Source: a bacterium
Lineage (GTDB): Bacteria > JACRDZ01 > JAJRWM01
NCBI GenBank assembly: GCA_024276815.1
Contig: JAJRWM010000240.1
Coordinates: 1 to 11,690, forward strand
Direction of reading: 5' to 3'
Length of the DNA: 11,690 bases
Position 1 is the first letter of the stretch. Every line of letters starts with the position of its first letter. Below, in pieces: positions 1 to 6,758 of the stretch. The notes beneath the pieces are model-generated. The model did not search any database. It was given only the letters and a program-made list of their open reading frames with translations, and was not told the origin of the DNA. A program made the position numbers and the translations under genes.

Positions 1-300
1 ATCGTGTCCGCTGTGGGAGAAGGGCAAATAGATGCGGCTGATATCAGTGAGGATATGGTCAGCCAGTATCTTTACACCTCGGAAATATCTGATCCTGACC
101 TGATTGTGCGTACCAGCGGCGAGCTGCGTCTAAGCAATGTTCTCCTGTGGCAGGCGGCCTATTCCGAGCTTTGGATTACCGACATTCTCTGGCCTGATTT
201 TACGGAAAATGACTTTTGTCACGCGCTCTACGATTTTCAACACCGTGCCCGTCGTTACGGCGGCATTACCGGTAAGCATGGCGCGGCGGATAAGGTTTAG
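1..300 (+). CDS. uppS: Isoprenyl (undecaprenyl) diphosphate synthase, C-terminal part
   Basis: Partial gene; the reading frame is open from base 1, so the real start lies upstream. UppS is a cytoplasmic cis-prenyltransferase that adds isopentenyl diphosphate units to farnesyl diphosphate to make the polyprenyl carrier lipid for peptidoglycan. The 99 visible residues hold the family's C-terminal signature: DPDLIVRTSGELRLSN, with the diphosphate-binding Arg residues (R37 and R43 counted from base 1), followed by LLWQAAYSELW and ILWPDF, and the usual RRYGG near the C-terminus. The ending is of natural length, so the TAG at 298-300 looks like a true stop. cdsA starts three bases later in the same reading frame. 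The family assignment is firm; the exact chain length of the product cannot be told. Confidence 0.95.
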   Translation: MVSAVGEGQIDAADISEDMVSQYLYTSEISDPDLIVRTSGELRLSNVLLWQAAYSELWITDILWPDFTENDFCHALYDFQHRARRYGGITGKHGAADKV

Positions 301-303
301 GAC

Positions 304-1101
304 ATGCTTGCCTGGCGAATAATCAGCAGTATTGTTGGTATTCCCGTCATTCTGGGCGCTTTCTACCTGGGAGGCTGGTATGCCACCGGTCTGGTTTTAA
401 TTACGGCCCTGATGGGCGCGATTGAATACATCCAGTTCCAGAAGAAACTGGGGCTGGATTTAAGTTTTCCTCTTGTTGGTTCATGTTCAGCTCTATTAAT
501 CCTCTCAGCGCGTTTTAACCAATCAGAATCATATTATTTCACCGCTTGTATTTTACTGGTTCTCACCTACCAGCTTCATAATTTGAACGAATTCTCCATG
601 GCGGAAGCGGGCAGTCATTTATTAGCGATATTTTATATCGGCTGGCTGATCAGTTACGCTATTCGTCTTGAGCGTTGGAACTATGAGCTGGTTTTCTGGT
701 TATTTATCATTAACTGGAGTAGCGATATTATGGCTTATTTTGTCGGGCGTTTATGCGGCCGGCATCTGCTGGCGCCCCGGATCAGTCCCAAAAAAACCTG
801 GGAAGGCGCCGCCGGCTCCTGTCTGGGCGGGATTCTGGGCGCTTTTATCGGTTGGTATTTATTTGTTCCGGAGCAGCCGATTTTTTTACCAGTAGTTTTA
901 GGCCTGGCGTTGGGTATTGGCGGTCAGGTCGGCGATCTGGTGGAATCGCTTTTCAAGAGGTCGGCCCAGGTAAAGGATTCAGGCAATATTATCCCCGGTC
1001 ACGGCGGCATTCTGGACCGGATTGACAGTTTATTGTTTAATCTGCCCCTGATGTATTATATCCTTGTCTTTTATACCAGCTATTCAGGGACATCATTATG
1101 A
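304..1101 (+). CDS. cdsA: Phosphatidate cytidylyltransferase (CDP-diglyceride synthase)
   Basis: Integral membrane enzyme that converts phosphatidic acid and CTP to CDP-diacylglycerol, the precursor of phosphatidylglycerol and related phospholipids. The 265-residue protein has several hydrophobic segments (about 8-40, 58-90, 105-120, 129-149, 172-187, 193-207, 243-258). It carries SPKKTWEG at 161-168 and the full CdsA signature at 215-241: SLFKRS, then KDSG, then [11 protein letters not shown]. The length is usual for the family. The ATG at 304 is preceded by AAGG at 292-295 with 8-base spacing, and the N-terminus aligns with typical CdsA starts. The stop overlaps the dxr start in an ATGA junction, suggesting translational coupling. 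Placement between uppS and dxr is a common bacterial order. Confidence 0.97.
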   Translation: MLAWRIISSIVGIPVILGAFYLGGWYATGLVLITALMGAIEYIQFQKKLGLDLSFPLVGSCSALLILSARFNQSESYYFTACILLVLTYQLHNLNEFSMAEAGSHLLAIFYIGWLISYAIRLERWNYELVFWLFIINWSSDIMAYFVGRLCGRHLLAPRISPKKTWEGAAGSCLGGILGAFIGWYLFVPEQPIFLPVVLGLALGIGGQVGDLVESLFKRSAQVKDSGNIIPGHGGILDRIDSLLFNLPLMYYILVFYTSYSGTSL

Positions 1102-2264
1102 GTAAAAGGAAACGTCTGGGGATACTGGGCGCGACTGGCTCGATTGGTCGGAGCGCTTTGGACGTAGTTCGAGCTTCTCCTGACGCGTTTGAGGTTATCT
1201 CGCTGACCGCGGCGCGGAATATAGACCTGCTTTTGGAGCAAATCAAGGAGTTTAAGCCCAGGCTCGTCGCGGTATTGCGTCCGGAGGCCGCTGAAGAGTT
1301 AAGGAACAGATTAAAGGGGAGCAGTGACGCCCCTGAGGTTCTTGGCGGTGAACGGGGTTTAATCGAGGCGGCAACCCATGAGAAAATCGATTTTGTCGTC
1401 TCGGCGATTGTTGGTTCCGGCGGTCTGATGCCCACCTTGGCCGCGGTACAAGCCGGTAAAGACATCGGTCTGGCCAACAAGGAAACCCTGGTCATGGCCG
1501 GTTCGCTTATTACTGAGGAAATAAATAAAAATCAGCGTTCGGTAAACCTCTTGCCGATTGACAGTGAACACAGCGCTATCTTTCAGGTTTTGCGGGGCGA
1601 GAATATCCAGGATGTTTCCCGTTTGATCCTGACAGCGTCGGGCGGTCCTTTTTTTAATTATACTCAGGAACAGTTGCTCAGAGTAAGCAGGGATGAGGCG
1701 TTAAATCATCCGACCTGGAGCATGGGGCCTAAAATCACTGTTGACTCGGCCACTCTTATGAACAAGGGACTTGAGGTGATTGAGGCTCGCTGGCTTTTTG
1801 ACGTGAGTTATGATAAAATCGATGTGGTGATACATCCTCAAAGTGTCGTTCACTCTTTGGTGGAGTTTGACGATGGTTAGGTTCTAGCTCAGCTTGGTAA
1901 TCCTGATATGCGTTTGCCAATAAGCTACGCCTTGAATTACCCTGAGCGTCAGCCCGGTAATTTCAGCCGGCTGGATTTGACGCAGGCCGGGGAGTTAACC
2001 TTTCACAAGCCTGATTTTGACCGGTTCCCCTGTTTGGGATTAGCGTATCGGGCCTTGGAGGAAGGCGGCAGTATGCCGGCGGTTTTGAACGCCGCTAATG
2101 AAAAGGCGGTTGAAAAGTTTCTGGCGGGGGAGATAGGTTTTACCGATATTCCCCGATTGATCGAAAACGCTATGAAAGGTCACGCGACGATTTCGGAACC
2201 GGGATTGTCGGATATTCTAGAAGCCCATAAATGGGCGGCAGAGATGGTGGACAAAGATGTTTGA
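1098..2264 (+). CDS. dxr: 1-deoxy-D-xylulose 5-phosphate reductoisomerase, interrupted by an in-frame amber codon
   Basis: DXR (IspC) makes 2-C-methyl-D-erythritol 4-phosphate from DXP with NADPH, the first committed step of the MEP isoprenoid pathway. Residues 1-260 hold the NADPH motif GATGSIG (11-17), LANKE (125-129), the metal motif PIDSEHSA (153-160; D155 and E157), NHPTWSMG (203-210), NKGLE (222-226, third metal ligand E226) and HPQSVVHS (246-253). A TAG at 1878-1880 (codon 261) then interrupts the frame. The same frame continues with [11 protein letters not shown] and [16 protein letters not shown] to the TGA at 2262-2264. With the amber read as one residue the product is 388 residues, normal for DXR, and no other lesion is visible. 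Start ATG 1098 follows AGGGA at 1086-1090. Whether the full protein is made is uncertain: sequence error, fresh nonsense mutation and readthrough are all open. Confidence 0.9.
1878..1880 (+). other. In-frame TAG (amber) codon inside dxr
   Basis: The codons around it read GAC GAT GGT TAG GTT CTA GCT CAG, giving D-D-G-stop-V-L-A-Q. In DXR homologues the motif is usually DGSVLAQLG, so the stop replaces Ser (position 266 in E. coli numbering). A single C-to-A change from TCG would create it. The catalytic residues lie before the stop, but the rest of the linker and the helical C-terminal domain lie after it. Confidence 0.9.
1908..2264 (+). CDS. Downstream segment of dxr as a separate open reading frame
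   Basis: If the TAG at 1878 terminates translation, this 118-codon frame is what remains downstream, opening at the ATG that encodes Met of the GNPDMR motif. It contains the end of the DXR connecting region and the helical C-terminal domain ([13 protein letters not shown], then helices to VDKDV). No convincing ribosome binding site lies before the ATG, and a free C-terminal domain would have no catalytic activity, so this is most likely part of the upstream gene rather than an independent one. It is listed because automatic annotation may split dxr here. Confidence 0.35.
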   Translation: MRLPISYALNYPERQPGNFSRLDLTQAGELTFHKPDFDRFPCLGLAYRALEEGGSMPAVLNAANEKAVEKFLAGEIGFTDIPRLIENAMKGHATISEPGLSDILEAHKWAAEMVDKDV

Positions 2265-3354
2265 GGGAATTCTGGTTTTTGTTCTGTTGCTTGGCGTGCT
2301 GATTTTTGTTCATGAACTGGGGCATTTTTTGGTGGCCAAGAAAATAGGCGTGTATGTGCATAAGTTTTCCTTGGGGTTCGGCCCCAAATTGTTTGCTTTT
2401 AAAGGCAAGGAAACCGAGTATGTCTTCTCGCCGATTCTTTTGGGCGGCTATGTCAAAATGGCCGGGGAATTACCTAAGGATGAAAAGGCTGACGAGGAAG
2501 AAGCCTTATCTGAGGAAGATAAGGAATACCTGGCGTTTGAACGCAACCTGCCGGCTGACCGCCGGTTTTTTAATCGTAGCGTGGGGGAGAGAATCGCGAT
2601 TGTCGCCGCCGGCCCTCTCACCAATTATATCTTGGGGATAATCGTCCTGAGTTTGATCTTCATGATCGGCATTCCCAGTATTACCAGTCGGGTGGGTGAT
2701 GTTAAAGAGGGTTTTCCGGCTCATAAAGCGGGGATTATCGCCGGCGATTTGATTACGGAGATCAACGGTGAGCCAATCTGGCGCTGGCAGGACTTGGTGG
2801 CTATTATTCAGAAGAGCGCCGGGAAACAATTACGGGTAGAGGTCGAGCGGGATGGTCAAAAGCTGTTTTTTGATCTCGCCCCGATTATGGAGACTGAATA
2901 CTATCAAATCGGCATCAATATTTCAGAGGATCCGCGGGATGTGAAATATGAACATTACGGCCCGTTAAAGGCCGTCTGGATGGGGTGCAAAAGTTCTTAC
3001 GACATAACCGCCGGCTTCTTTTCCGGCTTGTCCATGTTCTTTAGCGGCGAGATCTCGCCTACGGACATGGTCGCCGGTCCGATTGGCATCTACAAGTTTG
3101 GCGAGAAGATGGCCCGGCAGGGGGTACGGCAATTTCTCTATTTCTTTGGTTTGATCAGTATTAATCTGGCGATAATTAACCTCTTCCCCATCCACATCCT
3201 TGACGGTGGCCAGATAGTTTTTTACCTGATAGAAAAGTTCCGCGGCCAGCCGTTAAGTATCCGCGTGCGGGAATTGTCCCAGCAAGTTGGCCTGGTTTTA
3301 TTAATGTTTCTGATCGCTTTCGCGTTTTACAGTGATATCGTTCGTTCATACTAA
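2257..3354 (+). CDS. rseP: RseP-type site-2 intramembrane zinc metalloprotease
   Basis: Membrane protease of the S2P family (M50B), which cleaves transmembrane segments of anti-sigma factors or remnant signal peptides. The 365-residue protein shows HELGH at 19-23 in the first membrane segment, the membrane-associated loop with GFGPKLFAFKG and SPILLGGYVKMAGE (40-71), AAGPLTNYILG (117-127) in the second membrane segment, one PDZ domain (about 143-208), GPIGI (274-278) and the second active-site motif NLFPIHILDGGQ (308-319; metal ligand D316). One PDZ domain, where E. coli RseP has two, fits the shorter length. The usual Pro of the PIPALDGG type motif is His313 here. An acidic stretch lies at 72-92. 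ATG 2257 overlaps the dxr end by 8 bases, with GGTGG at 2246-2250 as a probable ribosome binding site. No anti-sigma factor gene is nearby. Confidence 0.95.
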   Translation: MFEGILVFVLLLGVLIFVHELGHFLVAKKIGVYVHKFSLGFGPKLFAFKGKETEYVFSPILLGGYVKMAGELPKDEKADEEEALSEEDKEYLAFERNLPADRRFFNRSVGERIAIVAAGPLTNYILGIIVLSLIFMIGIPSITSRVGDVKEGFPAHKAGIIAGDLITEINGEPIWRWQDLVAIIQKSAGKQLRVEVERDGQKLFFDLAPIMETEYYQIGINISEDPRDVKYEHYGPLKAVWMGCKSSYDITAGFFSGLSMFFSGEISPTDMVAGPIGIYKFGEKMARQGVRQFLYFFGLISINLAIINLFPIHILDGGQIVFYLIEKFRGQPLSIRVRELSQQVGLVLLMFLIAFAFYSDIVRSY

Positions 3355-3366
3355 AAGGGGAAAATC

Positions 3367-3726
3367 ATGTTTTGGGATAACTATAACGCTATTCAGGTCG
3401 CGACCAGTGATTTTAATGTTGTTCCAAGCGGTTCCAGGATTTTTGACTGTTTGGAATTGATCGCCAGGAAGAAATACCTGGTAATTGAGGATAGTCAGGC
3501 CTATCCCCGTCTCTTGAGAGCGGAAAAGATTCTGAGCGCTATTCTGGATAACACTCTGACTCCTGATACAACTATTGATGAACTGGCTGAAGAGATCAAT
3601 TATATTAATCCTGACGCTTCATTGGAAGAAGCGATTGATATTCTTACGCGTTCGGAAGTTTTAATCGGTTTGGCCGGTGATTTAATGATTGACGAAGACA
3701 GTTTGTTGAATTTTTGGCTGGGATAA
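3367..3726 (+). CDS. Unrecognised 119-residue acidic protein, possibly a degenerate CBS pair
   Basis: I do not recognise this as a named family. It starts 12 bases after rseP, behind a good ribosome binding site (AAGGGG at 3354-3359). The protein is acidic and soluble, with no membrane segment or signal peptide. It can be read as two poorly conserved CBS-like halves: one around 15-60 (VVPSGSRIFDCLELIARK, then YLVIED, then RAEKILSAIL), and one around 69-119 (TIDELAEEINYINPDASLEEA, shortened to fit the family pattern, then IGLAGD, then DEDSLLNFWLG). The pattern 'x-pro-asp-ala-ser-leu-x-glu-ala' is typical of a CBS helix start. The next gene encodes a canonical CBS pair, which supports this reading, but the similarity is inferred by eye and could be accidental. 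Confidence 0.75.
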   Translation: MFWDNYNAIQVATSDFNVVPSGSRIFDCLELIARKKYLVIEDSQAYPRLLRAEKILSAILDNTLTPDTTIDELAEEINYINPDASLEEAIDILTRSEVLIGLAGDLMIDEDSLLNFWLG

Positions 3727-3731
3727 GTTTT

Positions 3732-3739
3732 GGGGAGGG
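3732..3739 (+). promoter_or_regulatory. Ribosome binding site fixing the CBS gene start
   Basis: GGGGAGGG lies 7 bases before the ATG at 3747. It supports that start over the in-frame TTG at 3714, which would overlap the preceding gene and has no such site. Confidence 0.75.
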
Positions 3740-3746
3740 CAACTTA

Positions 3747-4205
3747 ATGCTGGTGAGCGATATCTGTACCAAGTCTCTGATCTCGGTTGAAAGCAGTACG
3801 GAATGTATCGGGGCGGCTCGCTTGATGGTCAAGCACGGGATTCATTCCCTGGTGGTGGTAAACAACAATCAGCCCCAGGGCATCATCACCAAGTCCGATC
3901 TGGTTAAGCGGGTAATGCTTAACAAAGCTTCAAACGCAGAAAAGCAGCCGGTTGGTGATTTCATGACAAAATCATTGCTGGTTGTTCAGGAAGACGCCAG
4001 CGTCATGGACGCCTGCGGCACCATGGTTGAGTTTGGCGTCCGGCATTTGCTGGTAATCAAAAAGCAGGTAAACCAGACAATCTCCCGGCTGGCCAAAGCG
4101 AACCAGTTCGATATGGAGGCTGAAACCCAGATTTTACCTCCCATGGTAGGAATCCTTTCAATCGTTGATATAATAAGGAATATTCCCAAAATACTTTTAT
4201 CCTAA
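3747..4205 (+). CDS. CBS-domain pair (Bateman module) protein
   Basis: Stand-alone cytoplasmic protein of 152 residues made of two CBS domains, a module that in known cases binds adenine nucleotides such as AMP, ATP or S-adenosylmethionine and reports energy or metabolite state. CBS1 spans about 3-57 (VSDICTKSLISV, then HSLVVV, GIITKSDLVKRV; D51 is the usual ribose-binding Asp). CBS2 spans about 68-147 (VGDFMTKSLLVV, then VRHLLVI, GILSIVDIIRNI; D141). CBS2 has an extra stretch of about 25-29 residues between its beta strands (roughly 105-133), longer than usual. It follows the degenerate CBS-like gene and precedes the histidine kinase, so it may act with either; that is inference. Start ATG 3747 is chosen for its strong ribosome binding site. 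Confidence 0.92.
   Translation: MLVSDICTKSLISVESSTECIGAARLMVKHGIHSLVVVNNNQPQGIITKSDLVKRVMLNKASNAEKQPVGDFMTKSLLVVQEDASVMDACGTMVEFGVRHLLVIKKQVNQTISRLAKANQFDMEAETQILPPMVGILSIVDIIRNIPKILLS
4166..4174 (+). promoter_or_regulatory. Candidate extended -10 promoter before the two-component genes
   Basis: TGATATAAT is a perfect TGn-TATAAT extended -10 element at the end of the CBS gene. It would start transcription near 4181, about 40 bases before the kinase ATG. The -35 region at 17-base spacing is poor (GTAGGA), which extended -10 promoters tolerate. It lies in coding sequence (V-D-I-I codons) and could be chance. Confidence 0.3.
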
Positions 4206-4220
4206 GGCGTTCTAAAACAC

Positions 4221-5984
4221 ATGATAGTTTCATTATTGCTGGTATTAAAAGATCTCTCGTTGTTGGTACTGGTGATTTATGGCGCTTCGCAATTCAAGTT
4301 TTTCTATCAGTTGTTCCTGCCAACCAGCAGAAATCAGGCCACGCCGTATCTGGCTCTTTTTTTTGGTCTTTTGGGTTTGCTGGGCGCTGTTTTAACTTTT
4401 CCAATCGCCGGCAAGGAAATTTCTTTGGACTTTTTCCCGATAATTATCGGGGGACTGGCCGCCGGGCCGCTGGTCGGTCTTGGGGCCGCCATGATTACCG
4501 CCGCTCCGTATTTTCTCAGAAGCGATTATCTGTATCGTCTGGACTGTACGATGCTGATTTTAACCGGCGTGATCAGCGGTTTGCTGGCGCCCAGTTTCGA
4601 AGTCTGGGCGATGATGGATGGTTACTCTTCCCGGATCAGCAATTTTCTTTCCAATAAATTCACCGAGCCGCTCGCGCCCGGCAGTTTTTCAAAAATCACG
4701 ATTTATTTCCTGCTTTCGGCAATCAGCATCGGGCTGAAAACGTCTTTATTGCCTCTTTTTTACGGGATATCGCCCGGTTTTAATACTCCTCTTTTCCTTT
4801 GGCAGATATCAACGACTTTTATCAGTGTGACCGTTGGAATTATCCTGACCATGCAAATAATCGAGAACTTGCTGAGCAAGGAGGAATATATCCTTGCCCG
4901 GCAGGCTCATAAGACTTTGCGGATCGCTGACGAGACCTTGCCGCACCTGCGGGACGGTCTGAACGCTGAATCCGCTTCGACGACAGCCAACGTCATTCTC
5001 GAGATCGCCAAGGCTTCCGCGGTCGCGATTACCGACAGTAAAAACATCCTGGCCTATGAAGGGCTGGGCGCGGATCATCACCGGGTTGGCGGAGCGCTTT
5101 TAACCCGCGCGACCAAAGATGTCCTGACTTCCGGTGAGCTTAAAGTTATCCGCGACCGCAAGGAAATCGGCTGTCCTTTTCCCGGTTGTCCTCTCAGTTC
5201 AGCCATTATCATTCCCCTGAAAGGCCGTGACAAGACAATCGGCACCTTGAAACTCTATCTGGGCGGCGACCGGGAGCTTTCTTCGCATTTTATCAACTTG
5301 GCTTCAGGTTTGGGGCGTATTTTAAGTATTCAGATCGAACTGGCCGAAGTCGCCCGGCTTGAGCAACTCAACACCCAGGCTGAATTAAAGTCGCTTCAGG
5401 CTCAGATTAATCCTCATTTTCTTTTCAATACTCTCAACACGATTGCCAGTTTTTACCGTAGTAAACCCGAAACAGCCCGGGAACTGCTGGTTAAGTTCGC
5501 TGATTTTTTCCGGCGCAGTTTTAATAAACCGAAAGAATTTGTCACTCTGGAGGAGGAAATGGAATACGTTGAGGCTTACCTGATGTTTGAAAAAGCGCGT
5601 TTCGGCGACCGTCTGCGGGTAGTGAAGGATATTGCCGCCGGGAGTTACGCCAGTCTGTTGCCGGCGTTGATTCTTCAGCCCATAGTCGAGAACGCTGTCA
5701 AGCACGGCACCAGCGCCAAGGATGATACCTGTAGCATATTAATCAAGGCGCAAAGAGTTAATGGCGAGCTTGAGCTGTTTGTTGAGGATAACGGAATGGG
5801 GATCTCTCCTCAGGATTTGAAAAAGATATTTGTTATGGGTTACGGTCAGGGCAATGGAATGGGATTAAGCAACGTGAATGAAAGATTAAAAGCGATTTAT
5901 GGCGAGAATTTTTCCGTGAAAATCTATAGCCGGCCCCATAAGGGCACTACGGTTTCCTTAAAAATACCTCAGAGGTTAAACTAA
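4221..5984 (+). CDS. LytS-type membrane sensor histidine kinase with GAF domain
   Basis: Sensor kinase of the LytS/YpdA/BtsS class, 587 residues. The N-terminal membrane region (about 1-214, six hydrophobic segments near 1-22, 41-62, 71-97, 108-124, 159-180, 190-214) contains the 5TM-LYT receptor pattern, with FFPIIIGGLAAGPLVGLGAA (71-90). A GAF-like domain follows (about 240-375), with ADHH (284-287) and CPFPGCPLSSA (318-328). The kinase core has QINPHFLFNTLN (395-406; phospho-acceptor H399), the N box LQPIVENAVKHG (485-496), VEDNGMGI (521-528) and GNGMGLSNVNERL (544-556). It should phosphorylate the response regulator that starts at its stop codon (TAATG). Family members sense cell-wall or membrane state or small carboxylates such as pyruvate; the ligand here is unknown. 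The ribosome binding site is weak. Confidence 0.95.
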   Translation: MIVSLLLVLKDLSLLVLVIYGASQFKFFYQLFLPTSRNQATPYLALFFGLLGLLGAVLTFPIAGKEISLDFFPIIIGGLAAGPLVGLGAAMITAAPYFLRSDYLYRLDCTMLILTGVISGLLAPSFEVWAMMDGYSSRISNFLSNKFTEPLAPGSFSKITIYFLLSAISIGLKTSLLPLFYGISPGFNTPLFLWQISTTFISVTVGIILTMQIIENLLSKEEYILARQAHKTLRIADETLPHLRDGLNAESASTTANVILEIAKASAVAITDSKNILAYEGLGADHHRVGGALLTRATKDVLTSGELKVIRDRKEIGCPFPGCPLSSAIIIPLKGRDKTIGTLKLYLGGDRELSSHFINLASGLGRILSIQIELAEVARLEQLNTQAELKSLQAQINPHFLFNTLNTIASFYRSKPETARELLVKFADFFRRSFNKPKEFVTLEEEMEYVEAYLMFEKARFGDRLRVVKDIAAGSYASLLPALILQPIVENAVKHGTSAKDDTCSILIKAQRVNGELELFVEDNGMGISPQDLKKIFVMGYGQGNGMGLSNVNERLKAIYGENFSVKIYSRPHKGTTVSLKIPQRLN

Positions 5985-6727
5985 TGTTGATTAAAGCGAT
6001 AATTGCCGATGATGAAATCCCGGCTCAGGATGAGCTTTGTTACTTGTTAAAAGAGACTGGCGGCGTCGAAATCGTGGGCCAGGCCCAGAACGCTGAAGAG
6101 ATATTGCAACTGGCTAAAACCGTTGATTACAACACCTTGTTCCTGGATATCCAGATGCCGGGGCTGAACGGGATAGACGCGGCGGCCCGGCTCCAGGAAA
6201 TTTCAGATTATTCGCCGTGCATAGTTTTTGTGACCGCTTATGATGAGTACGCGGTGCGGGCTTTTAAGGTGAACGCCGTGGATTACATACTCAAGCCCAT
6301 CGATCTGAGTAAACTGAACAAAACACTTGGCAAAATAAAAAACCAGATAAAAATGAACAAGATAGAGACCGGCGATAAATCGGAAAACGAGGTTTTGAAA
6401 AGAGTTGTGGTCAAGCGTGACAACCGGTTGGTGCTGGTTAACGTGGAAGATATCTATTTTGTCTGCGCTGAGGATGGCGATGTTTTTTTAACGACTTATG
6501 ACGAAAAATTCCTGGTGCCGGCAACTCTCAAGGAGATGGAGAAGAAGTTGCCTTCCCAGATGTTTTTCAGGACTCATCGGGGATGCTTGGTTAACATGAA
6601 TCATGTCAAGGAAATTTCGCCTTTCTTCAGCGGTACTTACATTATGTATCTTAATGATCGGGCCGGCAGTGAGATTCAGGTCAGCCGGAAACAAACCAAA
6701 AAGTTGAAACAATTACTTTCTATTTGA
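5984..6727 (+). CDS. LytTR-family response regulator
   Basis: DNA-binding response regulator of the LytR/AlgR class, 247 residues. The receiver domain (1-120) has the acidic pair D9-D10, phospho-acceptor D55 in LDIQMPG, T84 in VTAYDEYA, and K104 in ILKPID. The LytTR DNA-binding domain (about 139-245) shows VNVEDIYFVCAEDGDVFL, FFRTHRGCLVNMNHVKEI and the C-terminal VSRKQTKKLKQLL. The gene overlaps the kinase stop by one base, with AGAGG at 5971-5975 as ribosome binding site, so the two form one translationally coupled two-component pair. Regulators of this class bind direct repeats upstream of target promoters; no target site is identified here. BtsR, LytR and AgrA are relatives of known role, but this one cannot be assigned to any of them. 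Confidence 0.95.
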   Translation: MLIKAIIADDEIPAQDELCYLLKETGGVEIVGQAQNAEEILQLAKTVDYNTLFLDIQMPGLNGIDAAARLQEISDYSPCIVFVTAYDEYAVRAFKVNAVDYILKPIDLSKLNKTLGKIKNQIKMNKIETGDKSENEVLKRVVVKRDNRLVLVNVEDIYFVCAEDGDVFLTTYDEKFLVPATLKEMEKKLPSQMFFRTHRGCLVNMNHVKEISPFFSGTYIMYLNDRAGSEIQVSRKQTKKLKQLLSI

Positions 6728-6745
6728 CAATTCAAAGCCGAAAAA

Positions 6746-6750
6746 AAGGA
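6746..6750 (+). promoter_or_regulatory. Ribosome binding site supporting a TTG start
   Basis: AAGGA lies 8 bases before the TTG at 6759. The hydrolase family's N-terminal LASGSSGN motif begins only eight codons later, and no ATG or GTG in frame fits, so the TTG is the likely start. Confidence 0.65.
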
Positions 6751-6758
6751 ATATTCTA

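Noticed and set aside
298-304. UppS-CdsA fusion protein
   Set aside because: UppS ends at a family-typical C-terminus and CdsA begins at a family-typical N-terminus with its own AAGG site 8 bases upstream, so separate proteins are far more likely.
1037-1495. 152-codon open frame on the minus strand opposite dxr
   Set aside because: Ser/Arg-rich composition typical of a shadow frame, overlaps strongly conserved cdsA and dxr coding sequence, and shows no recognisable motif.
1881-1910. A tRNA D-arm-like string (TAGCTCAGCTTGGT) just after the dxr amber codon
   Set aside because: No matching D-stem partner (GAGC), anticodon arm, T-arm or acceptor stem follows; the bases are explained as codons of the conserved VLAQLGN motif.
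3714-3746. TTG at 3714 as start of the CBS gene
   Set aside because: It overlaps the previous gene, lacks a ribosome binding site and adds residues outside the CBS fold; ATG 3747 has a strong site.
6724-6757. TTGACA followed by TATTCT before the hydrolase gene, as a promoter
   Set aside because: The spacer would be 22 bases, too long for sigma-70, and transcription would begin inside the coding region just after the TTG start.
6727-6758. Intrinsic terminator between the response regulator and the hydrolase gene
   Set aside because: The gap is A-rich with no GC-rich stem followed by a T-run on the + strand.
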